NCBI RefSeq assembly: GCF_036850765.1
Contig: NC_089491.1
Span: 126,432,766 to 126,496,765, forward strand
Reading direction: 5' to 3'
DNA length: 64,000 nt
Source of the DNA: Saccopteryx bilineata
Lineage: Eukaryota; Chordata; Mammalia; Chiroptera; Emballonuridae
Shown here: positions 36,621-46,767 of the stretch, piece after piece
Numbering within the stretch: position 1 is the stretch's first letter
Layout of the letters: every line of letters begins with the position of its first letter
The notes under the pieces: generated by a model
What the model was told of the DNA's origin: nothing
Database searches by the model: none
What the model saw: only the letters and a program-made list of their open reading frames with translations
Made by a program: the position numbers and the translations under genes

Positions 36621-37039
36621 TAATAAAATGGGATAGGTTATAAAGTCTGCAGATTATTCTTGATTTTGAGAGGTTATCTTCTTGCTTTTTCTTTTCTCTC
36701 CCTCTTCCTGGTTGGTGACTCTGTACCCCAGGTTCTGCCCCTTTGGCACGCTCAGGTAGAGGTTTGCAGTTGATAAGTCTCTATGGCAATGTCATGTATT
36801 GTGCTTTATTCTCGTTGGGAGTCGAGGCTCATTAGCATTTATAGGCTCCGACAGTGAGAGAGTCCGTGTTCCTGGAGCCTTTCTCCTAGTCTTTCCTTCC
36901 TCAATTAGTAGCCTGATAGTCCAGGTATGGGGTTGCTGCTGCCTCTGCCTGGATAGTAAGAGGCTCAAATTGCTGGCAACTCCCCACTCTATTTCCACTC
37001 AGCACAGGGCTCTGGGTAAGGCTCAGTCAGTCAGAGCTG

Positions 37040-37670
37040 CTAGCATAATCAGGCGGGCTTTCCGCCCACTCAAATACCTCTGGCTCTGCCACTCTATCCG
37101 GTAACACAAGCGGGCGCCCACTTCCGGGGCGCTTGGAGGAAACTCTCACTCACTGTCTGCAACCAGGATATCCGGCCAGCAGTCTCACGCTCTGAGTGAA
37201 ACCCCCAACCGCTGGGAAAAGTTGCAGCGTTGGAATTGAGTCTCGCTCCGTCCCCGTGTGCGGCTTTTGCAAGGCGCTGGGGCGGCCTGAGATTCCGCTT
37301 TGGCCCACACAAAGGCCCCTGACTCTGCCCCTCTCTGCGATAACACGGGCGCGCACTGCCGAGGCACTCGGAGGAATCGCTCACTCCTTATCTGCGCGCG
37401 CAAACCAGGATATGAGGCCGGCCGTGGTTCCCTCTGAGTGAAACAGCCTCCAGCACGGAAAATCTCCACCGTTGGGATTAGTTCTCACTCCCTCCCGTGC
37501 GTGGCTTTCCCAGGGCGCTGGGGCTGCCCAGAGACTCTGCCCTCAGCCCACAGAAAGGCCTCTGACCCTGCCTCTCCGTGGGGCAACACGGGCACCCACT
37601 TCCGCGGCTTAGGAAGAAATCTCTCTTCCGCTAACTGCGCACCGACCAGGAGACCGGGTAAAATGGCCGC
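37040..37670 (-). repeat. Three divergent ~240-bp tandem units in the L1-A 5'UTR
   Basis: A landmark 'taacac...gg' block recurs with its aacac at 37103, 37342 and 37585 (spacings 239 and 243). Each is preceded by a 'gactctgccc'-like block, followed by a 'gagga' or similar block, and then by a 'ctgagtgaaac' junction (about 37190 and 37433). Units are diverged but collinear, CpG-rich, and resemble in layout the monomers of mouse L1 promoters. Confidence 0.85.
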
Positions 37671-37938
37671 TCCGCTTGTCTTTCTTTGTTTGGGTTTGGC
37701 GCGAGTGTTAGCTTGTATTGCCCGGGTTGCCACAGGATCAGATTTTCCTCGGCTTGGATCTCTGAGCCACAGCCTGGTTCGGCCGTTTTTGCTGCGGGGG
37801 CCTGGATCTATTCACCCCCTTTGCCCGCCTCAGTTTCTATATTCACAGTTACCAGAGAAAGCCGCCCTGTTTAGGTTAGTGAGGAAGGCGGAGCATTTCT
37901 TACTCCCTATTTCCTTCGGGGTTTGGTTATATATTTAG
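37663..37938 (+). CDS. Antisense 5'UTR open frame of L1-A (91 aa; ORF0-like position)
   Basis: On the strand opposite L1-A, an ATG at 37663 in a strong context (A at -3, G at +4) opens a 91-codon frame. The N-terminus MAAPLVFLCLGLARVLACI is hydrophobic and signal-peptide-like. In L1-A the frame is also open upstream to 37438 (166 codons in all). L1-B has the same 91 codons on its antisense strand. Human L1 has an unrelated antisense ORF0 in the same relative place. Against function: the L1-A/L1-B differences inside it are all amino-acid-changing. It is a candidate only. Confidence 0.35.
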   Translation: MAAPLVFLCLGLARVLACIARVATGSDFPRLGSLSHSLVRPFLLRGPGSIHPLCPPQFLYSQLPEKAALFRLVRKAEHFLLPISFGVWLYI

Positions 37939-38080
37939 CCAATTTTTCACTCAATCATACCTTTGGGTGTATTGCGAAGAATCTGGAAGCTCCAAGTATA
38001 GGTTTTTCTGTTTCTGGTTGAAGATCTTGTTGAGTTTTGGGGGAGATTTATCGGTATCGCTTCCTACTCCGCCATTACTC

Positions 38081-38088
38081 TGACGTCA
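38081..38088. promoter_or_regulatory. CRE palindrome at the L1-A 5' terminus
   Basis: tgacgtca, a perfect CREB/ATF-type site, lies within 13 bp of the L1-A 5' end. It is followed in L1 sense by taatggcgg, which contains a YY1-like ATGGCGG core. The same pair occurs in L1-B. Confidence 0.6.
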
Positions 38089-38093
38089 TCTCA

Positions 38094-38102
38094 GAGATTT
38101 TT
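38094..38102. repeat. L1-A target-site duplication, right copy
   Basis: Second copy of gagattttt (30240-30248), immediately beyond the L1-A 5' end. Confidence 0.8.
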
Positions 38103-40380
38103 ATTTTTCTTGAGATAGGCTTGTAATGCTATAAATTTCATTCTTCTGACTGTTTTCATAGTATTCCATAAATATTGAATTGTTGTGGCCTCATTTTGCT
38201 TTGCTTTGAGATATTGTCTGATTTGTTCTTTGATTTTATTGTTGATCCATTTATTGTTTAGTAACATGTTGCTTAGCCTCCATATCTTTGTGTTTTTCAG
38301 TTTATTTATCTATTTTTGATAGATTTCTAGTTTCACACCATCATGGTCAGAGAAGATGCTTGATTATGATATCTTTCATAAGTTTATTGATACTTCTTTG
38401 TATCTTAATATGTGGTCTACCTAGAAAATCTATATGCACTTGAAAATAGTGTATATTCTGCTGCTTTAGAGGGAAATGCTCTAAAGATATCAATTAAATC
38501 TATTGATCTAGTGTGTCATTTATATCTGCTGTTTTCTTGTTGATTCTGTCTAGAAGCTCTTAACCATTGATTTCAATGGGGTGTTAAAATTGCCTACCAT
38601 GATTGTATTACTGTCAATCTCTTTCTTTTTGTCCATAAAAATTTACTTTACATATTTATGTGTTCCTATGTTGGGTGCATAAATTTTTACAACGTTTATA
38701 TTAAGTTATTAGATTACTCCCTTTTATCATTATATAGTGTCCTACTTTGTCTCTGATCATAGCCTTTGTTTGAAGATCTATCTTCTTAGATAAAAATATT
38801 GCTACCCCAGCTTTTAAAATTTCCATTTGCATGAAATATCTTTTTCTATTCTTTTACTTTTAGTCTCTTTTGTTTTGAGATGGGTCTCTTTTAGATAGCA
38901 TATATATGTGGCATTTTAATTATGATATGTCTTGGTGTGGTCCTCTTTGGGTTCACCTTGTTTAGAACTCCTTGCACTTCTTGGACTTAGGTATCCTTTT
39001 CTTTTACCAGGCTAGGGAAATTTTCAGTCATTATTTTTTTTTTTTGAATAGGTTTTCAATCCCTTGCTCTCTGTCTTCTCCTTTTAGTAACCCCATTATG
39101 TGATATTGTTATACTTTATGTTGTCCCAAAGACCCCTTAAACTACAATAATTTTTTAGAAAATATTTTTTCTTTTTCTTGCTCTAATAGATGTTTTCTTC
39201 TATCTTGTCTTCCAAATAATTTATTTCATTCTCTGCTAGTGTTTATTCCTTCTAGTATATTTTCTATTTCAGATAGTATATTCTTCATTTCTGTTATTTT
39301 TATGGTTTCTGTGTCCTTTTTTATACTTAATATCTCTTTGTTTAATGTCTCATTAATTTTATCCATTCTTTTCCTGAGTTCTTTGAGCATCCTTATAACA
39401 ATTGTTTTAAATTGCTTGCTTCCATTTAATTTAGCTGTTTTATAAGGATTTTCTTTCTTTTTTTAAAGTTTGGGGCATTTTTCTTTGTTTCCTTATTTTG
39501 GCTGGACTCTTTGTGTTTGTTTCTAGGTAGATTTGCTATGACTCTCAGGCTCAGTAAGGTGACTTTATGCAGTAGATATCTTATGGGAACTTGAAGCCTA
39601 GTCTCCTTGATCACCTTCCCTGGGTGCTCCAGGAATGTGTTTTGTGTGGTTTGGAACTTCTGTTGTCAATGAATTTTGATTGCTCTTGGCCCACTTGCAT
39701 GGGGTTGACTCTCAGGCTGGCTTACTGTGAGGATCTCCCTGACCACAGTGTACAAGCTGCTGTGCTGGTGATGATCACACAGTAGAAGTCACCTCAGCAG
39801 GGTCTAGTGCCTACTGAGATCTCCCTCTGGATATGTTGCTTTTGAATTTAATTAGATCCTACTCTGATGTTGTTTTATGCTGACCACTGGGTATGTTGGT
39901 ACTAGGGCCTCTGGAGAGTGACTCTGGTCAGGCCAATGTCAGACACTGTCTGCGACTGGCCCTGGGAAACCTGTTTGGAGCCATCTTGATGTGGCTTCTT
40001 CTATAAATCCTTGGTTATTAGACTTTTCTTCAGCTAGTCTTCAGTTGGTTATTATAATTGATTGCTCTATATTTTAGTTGTACTTCCAATATGGTCCTGG
40101 AAGGTGATCAGTGTAGCTTCTCCCTACTCTGCACTTGAATTTCCTTGATGATTTGATTTCTATATTGGTATCTAGGCAGCATTTTGTAGCATGGAATCTC
40201 CTTCTCTGTTTTGTTACTAGTGCTCAACCTTTGGGGTGTTTCTGAAAGCTCAAAGTGCCTACCAGGCATTTCTCTCAGATCTCATGCTCAGCCCTTAGCT
40301 GTAAAATGGCTGCTACAGTGCACTCTCCAGTGAAGAATAGGTGCTTTGTGAGCAATTTCTGTGAACTCTCTAACCTTTCA
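38103..40380 (-). mobile_element. Old L1, 5' part (right of the L1-A insertion)
   Basis: Continues the older minus-strand L1 interrupted at 30240. The plus strand shows antisense ORF2 N-terminal sequence ('tatgtggtctacctaga' near the endonuclease region, then 'gctaccccagcttttaaa'), then ORF1 antisense (about 38930-39420) and 5'UTR-type sequence to about 40380. Every frame is broken. The 5' boundary is uncertain because the last 0.9 kb has little to compare with here. Confidence 0.75.
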
Positions 40381-40861
40381 CTTAGTTTTTACTAAGCTAT
40401 AATAAACATAAGAATGTGTTAGCAGAGTTATTATGGCAGAGTGCTGATGGGAGAAAAAGACCTTGATGTGTGACACTTGAGCTCATCTTTGAAAGATAAA
40501 CAGGATTTAATCTGATAAAAGTGATAGTAGAAGGATCCTAATCCATGTGCTTTAATATTTAGAATTATAAAAATAGATGTAGTCTAACTTATAACATTCC
40601 AAATAAAACTGATCCTTAGCTTGTGTGCTTTTCTTTATTTATATTTTGTGGTCAAAATTTTATTAGGTGTATGTTATCTATTTCATATATTATTTTTTGA
40701 AAAAGTTTAATTTTTAATTGACACAAAAATATACATTTTAATCAATACCATCTTTCTAATTGCAGTTTATTTAGACTCATTTTGCTTTGATAGTTATAGC
40801 ACAGTTGACTCAGAAGTAATAATCACAGGTAACATGTAAGAGGTATTTGTTTACTCTATTT

Positions 40862-40875
40862 TAGAAGCGGTTTTA
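40862..40875. repeat. SINE target-site duplication, left copy
   Basis: tagaagcggtttta matches tagaagctgtttta at 41303-41316 with one mismatch. Confidence 0.85.
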
Positions 40876-41302
40876 TTTATTTTATTATTATTATTATTAT
40901 TTTGTATTTTTCTGAAGCTGGAAATGGGGAGAGACAGTCAGACAGACTCCCCCATGCGACCAACCGGGATCCACCCGGCACGCCCACCAGGGGGTGATGC
41001 TCTGCCCACCAGGGGGCGACGCTCTGCCCACCAGGGGGGATGCTCTGCCCCTCCGAGGCGTCGCTCTGCCACGACCAGAGCCACTCTAGCGCCTGGGGCA
41101 GAGGCCAAGGAGCCATCCCCAGCGCCTGGGCCATCTTTGCTCCAATGGAGCCTTGGCTGTGGGAGGGGAAGAGAGAAACAGAGAGGAAGGGGGGGGTGGA
41201 GAAGCAAATGAGCGCTTCTCCTGTGTGCCCTGGCCGGGAATCAAACCCGGGTCCCCCACACGCCAGGCCGACGCTCTACCGCTGAGCCAACCGGCCAGGG
41301 CC
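40876..41302 (-). mobile_element. Large tRNA-derived SINE with three CTCF-like units
   Basis: A minus-strand copy of the family at 14348. The tRNA-like head ends at 41302 (complement of 'gccaaccggccagggcc'), the B box reads ggtttgattcc (one change from canonical), and the tail is an ATT-repeat. The body carries three 21-22-bp tandem units plus a diverged fourth (40983-41068). Frames of 81-95 codons within it are SINE artefacts. Confidence 0.92.
40983..41047 (+). promoter_or_regulatory. Three tandem CTCF-core-like motifs in a SINE
   Basis: Units start at 40983, 41005 and 41027 with cores CCACCAGGGGGTGATG, CCACCAGGGGGCGACG and CCACCAGGGGGGATGC. The CTCF core is known to be close to CCACCAGGGGGCGCTA. 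The second unit is the best match. Occupancy is inferred, not shown. Confidence 0.5.
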
Positions 41303-41550
41303 TAGAAGCTGTTTTAAATGCTCTATAAGAATATTTTTTTTTACAATCCTTTTGTTGATAAAACAAGCAAGTTACAACACCTATGGAATATCTCTCTTAT
41401 AGTCTAATAATTAAAATAATACTGCTGATATAAAATTAAGAATTTGAGCCTAAATACTAGGCTCCTGATATCAATTTTGCATATTATTATATCTTGCTAG
41501 GCATTCATATGTAAGGAAAGTTCTAGAAAAGTAAAATAACAATTAAAAGA

Positions 41551-41650
41551 TATTTATATATATTTATATATTACATATATTATATATACTTATATGTATG
41601 CATATAAGTATGCATATGCATATGTACCTATTTATGAATATATTTATAGA
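41551..41650. repeat. TA-rich simple repeat
   Basis: Imperfect ATATTTATAT and ATGCATAT blocks over about 100 bp. Confidence 0.9.
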
Positions 41651-41779
41651 TTATACTTTTCTGGGTAATAAGTTGAAATAGTTAATCTTAAAAAAATACT
41701 AGAGAAAAAGCACCTGTTTTTGTGTATATTTGGTGATAGCATTGTATTGTTAAATTTTTTATTTAAGACAGGTTCTAGA

Positions 41780-41960
41780 TGTGTGTTACTGCCTGGGTTT
41801 GAATTCTGCCTCCATCATTTACTTTACTACCTATGTGACTTTGGGCCAGTTACTTAAACATCAATGCCTTGGTTTTCTAGTCTATAAAATAGGGATAGTA
41901 ATAGTATCTATTAAATAAAACTACTGTGGGGTGATGAACATGCACAATTAGTACAGTAGT
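41780..41960 (+). mobile_element. MIR SINE
   Basis: 'ctgggtttgaattctgcc', 'ctatgtgactttgggccag', 'acttaaacatcaatgcc' and 'aaaatagggatagtaatag' follow MIR order clearly. Confidence 0.8.
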
Positions 41961-42064
41961 ACTAACAATAAATAACAATTATTATTTGCTGAATAAAAAA
42001 CATAAGAAGCTAGATAGATAAAGGTGCAAAATTCTTGGAATTACCTGTAGTTTTTCAACATGCT

Positions 42065-42330
42065 GCTCTGTACCCTCATGCTTTTTTGTTCTTGCTGTTC
42101 TCTTGGTTTATAATGTCCCTTCCTCATCTCAGGTTTCTGTCCAACTGGCCTTCCAACCAGCTCAGGTGTTACTCCATCAAACAGAATTACTCACTACCTC
42201 TTTATATTATGTCTATGCTCTCTATTACTATCATTTCTATGATTTCTACAAAAACTTTTCTTGTTTTTGCTTGGAGAACGTTTGCTTAATTTAAAATTCT
42301 TTCCATTTATTTTGTGTTTCTGTTGTTGCC
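42065..42330 (+). mobile_element. Probable L2 LINE 3' fragment
   Basis: 'ccaaccagctcaggtgttac', preceded by 'gtcccttcctcatctc', resembles the L2 3' region. The frames at 42035-42294 are low-quality and not gene-like. Confidence 0.45.
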
Positions 42331-42714
42331 TTCATTACTGGTCTGTGTAAAACTGGAATATTATATATATGTTTACTCTTTTTCACCTGTTTTGATTTTG
42401 AAGGGGTCTCATCTTTGTCAACCTGAATAATATCTTTATAAAATTTGAGCTTTGCACATGTATTTAAGTCAGAGTTATTTTAAAAATATAAACCACTTTC
42501 CAGTTTTCAACCTCATTGTTTCCAAAGTTTTTATCATCATCTACAAAGAGTTGTATCAGTTAGTTGGCTTCTCTGAACTTATTTCTGACTGCTTTGTTCC
42601 TGCTTCAGCCGACTGATCTTGCTGTTACCTAAAAATTATAAGAAAGTTTTAACATCAGGAAATTATAGATTTTCTTCATTGTCATTGGAATGCTTGTCTC
42701 CCAAATTATTATAT

Positions 42715-42845
42715 GATTTGTATCTTGACTTCCTTTTGGTCTCTACCCAAATATCGTCACCTCTGTGGGACATTTTATGACTACTCATCTGAAGTAGCAT
42801 TCCCTACTTTATCTTCTGTCTTTTCATACCCCTCTCTTTAGAAGT
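42715..42845 (+). mobile_element. Possible L2 fragment
   Basis: 'aaatatcgtcacctctgtgg' and 'gtagcattccctactttatc' echo the L2 segment with its 'tcacctcc' and 'ccttccctgacc' landmarks. Weak. Confidence 0.35.
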
Positions 42846-43237
42846 CTTAGCTCTCTGGAACTTCTACTAACTAAGATACCATCCCACTTTGAAATCACAC
42901 TTTCCTGTGTATTAGGGGAGTCAGGTCTTTTCTGGGTTCTCAGATTAATGAACAGTAATAGCTAAAAGGTCATTGCTTACTGCTCAAGCTCTCCTAACCT
43001 GATGGTATGGGAACTGAAGGCAGTTATACATTGTGCTGGACATAGAGGAGGAGTTTTTCAGCTAAAGTTGAGAATGGCTACTAATTAACAGAGCTGAGGA
43101 GAATATAGAAACAGAGTTCAAGAGACTCAGCCAAAGCTAGGAGATAACAATAACAGCAAGAATAAAGCAGATATCAGGATAAGGGTACAGTGATATAAAA
43201 ATAAAAACTAAGCAAGTAAGCATGAGAACAGAAGATT

Positions 43238-43248
43238 AAAAGTTAGTG
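43238..43248. repeat. L1-B target-site duplication, left copy
   Basis: aaaagttagtg is repeated exactly at 51047-51057 after the L1-B poly(A). Confidence 0.88.
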
Positions 43249-43257
43249 GAGAGTGGA

Positions 43258-43265
43258 TGACGTCA
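43258..43265. promoter_or_regulatory. CRE palindrome at the L1-B 5' terminus
   Basis: tgacgtca ten bases inside the element, followed by gagtaatggcgg with a YY1-like ATGGCGG core. It is the counterpart of 38081-38088 in L1-A. Confidence 0.6.
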
Positions 43266-43406
43266 GAGTAATGGCGGGGTAGGAAGCGATACCGATAAAT
43301 CTCCCCCAAAACTCAACAAGATCTTCAACCAGAAACAGAAAAACCTATACTTGGAGCTTCCAGATTCTTCGCAATACACCCAAAGGTATGATTGAGTGAA
43401 AATTGG

Positions 43407-43682
43407 CTAAATATATAACCAAACCCCGAAGGAAATAGGGAGTAAGAAATGCTCCGCCTTCCTCACTAACCTAAACAGGGCGGCTTTCTCTGGTAACTGT
43501 GAATATAGAAACTGAGGCAGGCAAAGGGGGTGAATAGATCCAGGCCGCCGCGGCACAAACGGCCGAACCAGGCTGTGGCACGGAAATCCAAGCCGAGGAA
43601 AATCTGATCCTGTGGCAACCCGGGCAATACAAGCTAACACTCGCGCCAAACCCAAACAAAGAAAGACAAGCGGAGCGGCCAT
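43407..43682 (-). CDS. Antisense 5'UTR open frame of L1-B (91 aa; ORF0-like position)
   Basis: Counterpart of the frame at 37663-37938: same ATG context, same 91-codon length, same stop. Relative to L1-A there are seven base changes between about codons 33 and 56, and all seven change the amino acid (for example S to F, L to P, G to R). No indel or stop intervenes. Upstream of the ATG the frame differs from L1-A by a 1-bp indel. Expression would need an antisense promoter in the L1 5'UTR, which is not demonstrated. Confidence 0.35.
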   Translation of the reverse strand: MAAPLVFLCLGLARVLACIARVATGSDFPRLGFPCHSLVRPFVPRRPGSIHPLCLPQFLYSQLPEKAALFRLVRKAEHFLLPISFGVWLYI

Positions 43683-44260
43683 TTTACCCAGTCTCCTGGT
43701 CGGTGCGCAGTTAGTGGGCGAGAATTTCTTCCTAGGCCCCGAGAGTGGGTGCCTGTGTTGCCCCACAGAGAGGCAGGGTCAGAGGTCTTTCTGTGGGCCG
43801 AGGGCAGAGTCTCTGGGCAGCCCCAGCGCCCTGGGAAAGCCACGCACGGGAGGGAGTGAGAACTAATTCCAACGGTGGAGATTTTCCGTGCTGGAGGGTA
43901 TTTCACTCAGAGGGAAACGCGGCCGGCCTCATATCCTGGTTTGCGCGCGCAGATAAGGAGTGAGCAATTCCTCCGAGTGCCTCGGCAGTGCGCGCCCGTG
44001 TTATCGCACAGAGGGGCAGAGTCAGGGGCCTTTGTGTGGGCCAAAGCGGAATCTCGGGCCACCCCAGCGCCTTGCAAAAGGTGCAACTTTTCCCTGCGGT
44101 TGGGGGTTTCACTCAGAGCGTGAGACTGCTGGCCGGATATCCTGGTCACAGACAGTGAGTGAGAGTTTCCTCCAAGCGCCCCGGAAGTGGGCGCCCGCTT
44201 GTGTTACCGGACAGAGTGGCAGAGCCAGAGGTCTTTGAGTGGGTGGAAAGCCCACCTAAT
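43680..44260 (+). repeat. Three divergent tandem units in the L1-B 5'UTR
   Basis: Landmarks gttgccccacagagaggcag (43757), gttatcgcacagaggggcag (44000) and gttaccggacagagtggcag (44203) mark three units with spacings of 243 and 203. The second unit is short because of a ~38-bp deletion relative to L1-A. 'tttcactcagag' junctions lie between units (about 43900 and 44108). Confidence 0.87.
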
Positions 44261-44689
44261 TATGCTAGCAGCTCTGACTGACTGAGCCTTACCCAGAGCC
44301 CTGTGCTGAGTGGAAATAGAGTGGGGAGTTGCCAGTTCTTTGAGCCTCTTACTATCCAGGCAGAGGCAGCAGCAACCCCATAGCTGGATTATCAGGCTAC
44401 AATTGAGGAAGGAAAGACTAGGAGAAAGGCTCCAGGAACACGGACTCTCTCACTGTCGGAGCCTATAAATGCTAATGAGCTTCGACTGCCAACGAGACTA
44501 AAGCACAATACATGACATTGCCATAGAGACTTATCAACTGCAAACCTCTACCTGAGCGTGCCAAAGGGGCAGAACCCGGGGTACAGAGTCACCGACCAGG
44601 AAGAGGGAGAGAAAAGAAAAAGCAAGAAGATAACCTCTCAAAATCAAGGATAATCTGCAGACTTTATAACCTATTTCATTTTATTATAT

Positions 44690-45610
44690 TTGTTCGTTTG
44701 TTTCTCTTATCTTCATTCTTGATACTTTTTTTTCCTCCTCCAATTTGGCCGATTAACTCTCTACCGGTCTTACTCTCTCCTCTCCTTGAACTACACTACC
44801 CATAAGTGTTATATCTCCCATTATCTTTTCTCTTCTCTTCCTTTCTCTCTATGAGGGTTGCACTCCAAAACCCTTAACTCTCTCTCTCTCTCCTTTCTTT
44901 TTTCTTCTTTTAGTGGTTCCCTCTTTTTTTCTCTCTCTCTCTTTCTTTTCTCCCTCTATATTAGTTTCTTCCTTTCTCCTTTACATCTCCTCTCATTCAA
45001 ACCTCAATAACAAACAAATTATCTTATCTGGGACTCAAACCTATGTTTGTGGCATTTTTGGGGGTTTTTACTTCACCTTTTTAACTCACTAGCAGTGCTC
45101 CCATCCCTGGCTCTCCATATTATCTAGTTCTTGTTCCACTAAATACAATAGTAATTTTTTAATTTGTCCCCCCATTTTTCCGTTTTTCTCTTATTCCTCT
45201 CATCATAACTCTTAGACAACCAACACCTAAAAGCAAATCATTTTATTCTTGACCCAAATTTTTTCCTTATTTGCTTTTTGTGGGTCCATACGCTCTTTTT
45301 TTTTTCTTTTTTCTTTTTTTTTCCTTTTTTTTCTTTTCTTTTTTTTTTCTTTTGCCCCTTTATTACTTTTCCCCAATTCAGGCCCTCCATCACAGGCATT
45401 GTTTGTTATAATTCACAGTCCACTACAAGATTTTCTCAAGAAAGAGGGGAGAGGAGAGGAGAGGAAAAAAGGAGGGAGGGGGAATAATTTCCTTTTTTTA
45501 AAAATTTTTATTTTATTTTATTTTTCTTTATTTCATTATTAATTTTTTTTTAAAAAACTCTTTTCAATTTTTTATTTTTTTATTTTTTTTTAACTTTTTA
45601 TTCTTTATTA
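44690..45610. repeat. Pyrimidine-rich tract in the L1-B 5'UTR
   Basis: About 900 bp strongly biased to C/T on the plus strand, including CT runs (44880-44950) and T-runs (45295-45355, 45540-45600), ending about 35 bp before the ORF1 ATG. Complement of the purine tract in L1-A. Confidence 0.85.
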
Positions 45611-45645
45611 AATCTCATTAATACTATCAACAAAACCACCCTCAG

Positions 45646-46767
45646 ATGCCATTAAGGAAGAGAAAATCGAATATCATGGATACAAAAGAAAGAGAGGTAA
45701 CACAGCTAGATGAAGAAAAATCTATGGAGAAAAAATTTAATATATTGGAAACCTTGGACCTAAATGACAGAGAATTCAAGATAGAAATCCTAAAAATCCT
45801 CCGTGATATACAAGAAAACACAGAAAGGCAATATAGGGAGCTCAGAAAACAACTCAATGAACACAAAGAATATATGTCCAAGGAAATTGAAACTATAAAA
45901 ACAAATCATACAGAGATGAAAAACTCAATTCACGAGCTGAACAATGAGGTCACAAGCTTGGCTAATAGAACAGGCCAGATAGAAGAGAGGATTAGTGAAA
46001 TAGAAGACAAACAACTTGAGGCACAACAGAGAGAAGAAGAAAGAGACTCAAAAATTAAAAAAAATGAGATAGCCCTACAAGAATTATCTGACTCCATCAA
46101 AAAGAATAACATAAGAATAATAGGTATATCAGAGGGAGAAGAGAGAGAAAATGGAATGGAGAACATACTTAAACAAATAATAGATGAGAACTTCCCAAGC
46201 CTGTGGAAAGAACTAAAGCCTCAAGTTCAAGAAGCAAACAGAACTCCAAGTTTTCTTAACCCCAACAAACCTACTTCAAGGCATATCATAATGAAATGGA
46301 CACAAACCAACAGCAAAGAAAAAATTCTCAAGGCAGCCAGGGAAAAGAAGAATACAACATATAAAGGAAGGCCCATTAGATTATCATCAGATTTCTCAGC
46401 AGAAACACTACAAGCTAGAAGAGAGTGGACCCCAATATTTAAAGTCCTGAAAGAGAGGAACTTTCAGCCACGAATACTATACCCATCAAAGCTATCCTTC
46501 AAATATGAAGGAGAAATAAAAACATTCACAGATACAGAAAAGATGAGGGAATTTATCATCAGAAAACCCCCACTCCAGGAATTACTAAAGGGGGTTCTCC
46601 AATCAGATACAAAGAACAAAAAAAAAAACAGAGCCACAAGTAAAAGCTCCAAGAAGAACACAATAAAACCAAATTTAAACTGTGACAACAACAAAAAGAA
46701 AGAGGGGGAGAGGATGGAGATTAACAGTAGCAAAGGACGATGGAGTGCAAAAGTACTCACAAAATAG
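45646..46767 (+). CDS. L1-B ORF1p, 373 aa with C-terminal extension
   Basis: Same protein as L1-A ORF1p through residue ~328: basic N-terminus, coiled coil (about 40-150), RRM from about 154, then the C-terminal domain. After KNKKK the frame shifts relative to L1-A because the A-run at 46618-46628 has eleven A's, not nine. This adds about 42 lysine/asparagine-rich residues and a stop at 46765-46767. The extension overlaps the start of the small inter-ORF frame. The shorter L1-A form has the usual family length, so the extension is probably a recent accident. Confidence 0.93.
   Translation: MPLRKRKSNIMDTKEREVTQLDEEKSMEKKFNILETLDLNDREFKIEILKILRDIQENTERQYRELRKQLNEHKEYMSKEIETIKTNHTEMKNSIHELNNEVTSLANRTGQIEERISEIEDKQLEAQQREEERDSKIKKNEIALQELSDSIKKNNIRIIGISEGEERENGMENILKQIIDENFPSLWKELKPQVQEANRTPSFLNPNKPTSRHIIMKWTQTNSKEKILKAAREKKNTTYKGRPIRLSSDFSAETLQARREWTPIFKVLKERNFQPRILYPSKLSFKYEGEIKTFTDTEKMREFIIRKPPLQELLKGVLQSDTKNKKKNRATSKSSKKNTIKPNLNCDNNKKKEGERMEINSSKGRWSAKVLTK

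Larger units (their letters stand above)
30249..38093 (-). mobile_element. L1-A: full-length young L1, both ORFs open
   Basis: A complete LINE-1 of about 7.8 kb on the minus strand. In element order it has a ~2.45-kb 5'UTR (38093 down to 35648), ORF1 (35647-34652), a 326-nt spacer, ORF2 (34325-30498), a 249-nt 3'UTR with a G-rich tract, an AATAAA-type signal and poly(A) (seen as T-run 30249-30260). A 9-bp target-site duplication flanks it. It is inserted in an older L1. It differs from L1-B at only a few percent of sites, so both belong to one recent subfamily. Whether it can still move depends on substitutions in RT (see ORF2). Confidence 0.95.
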
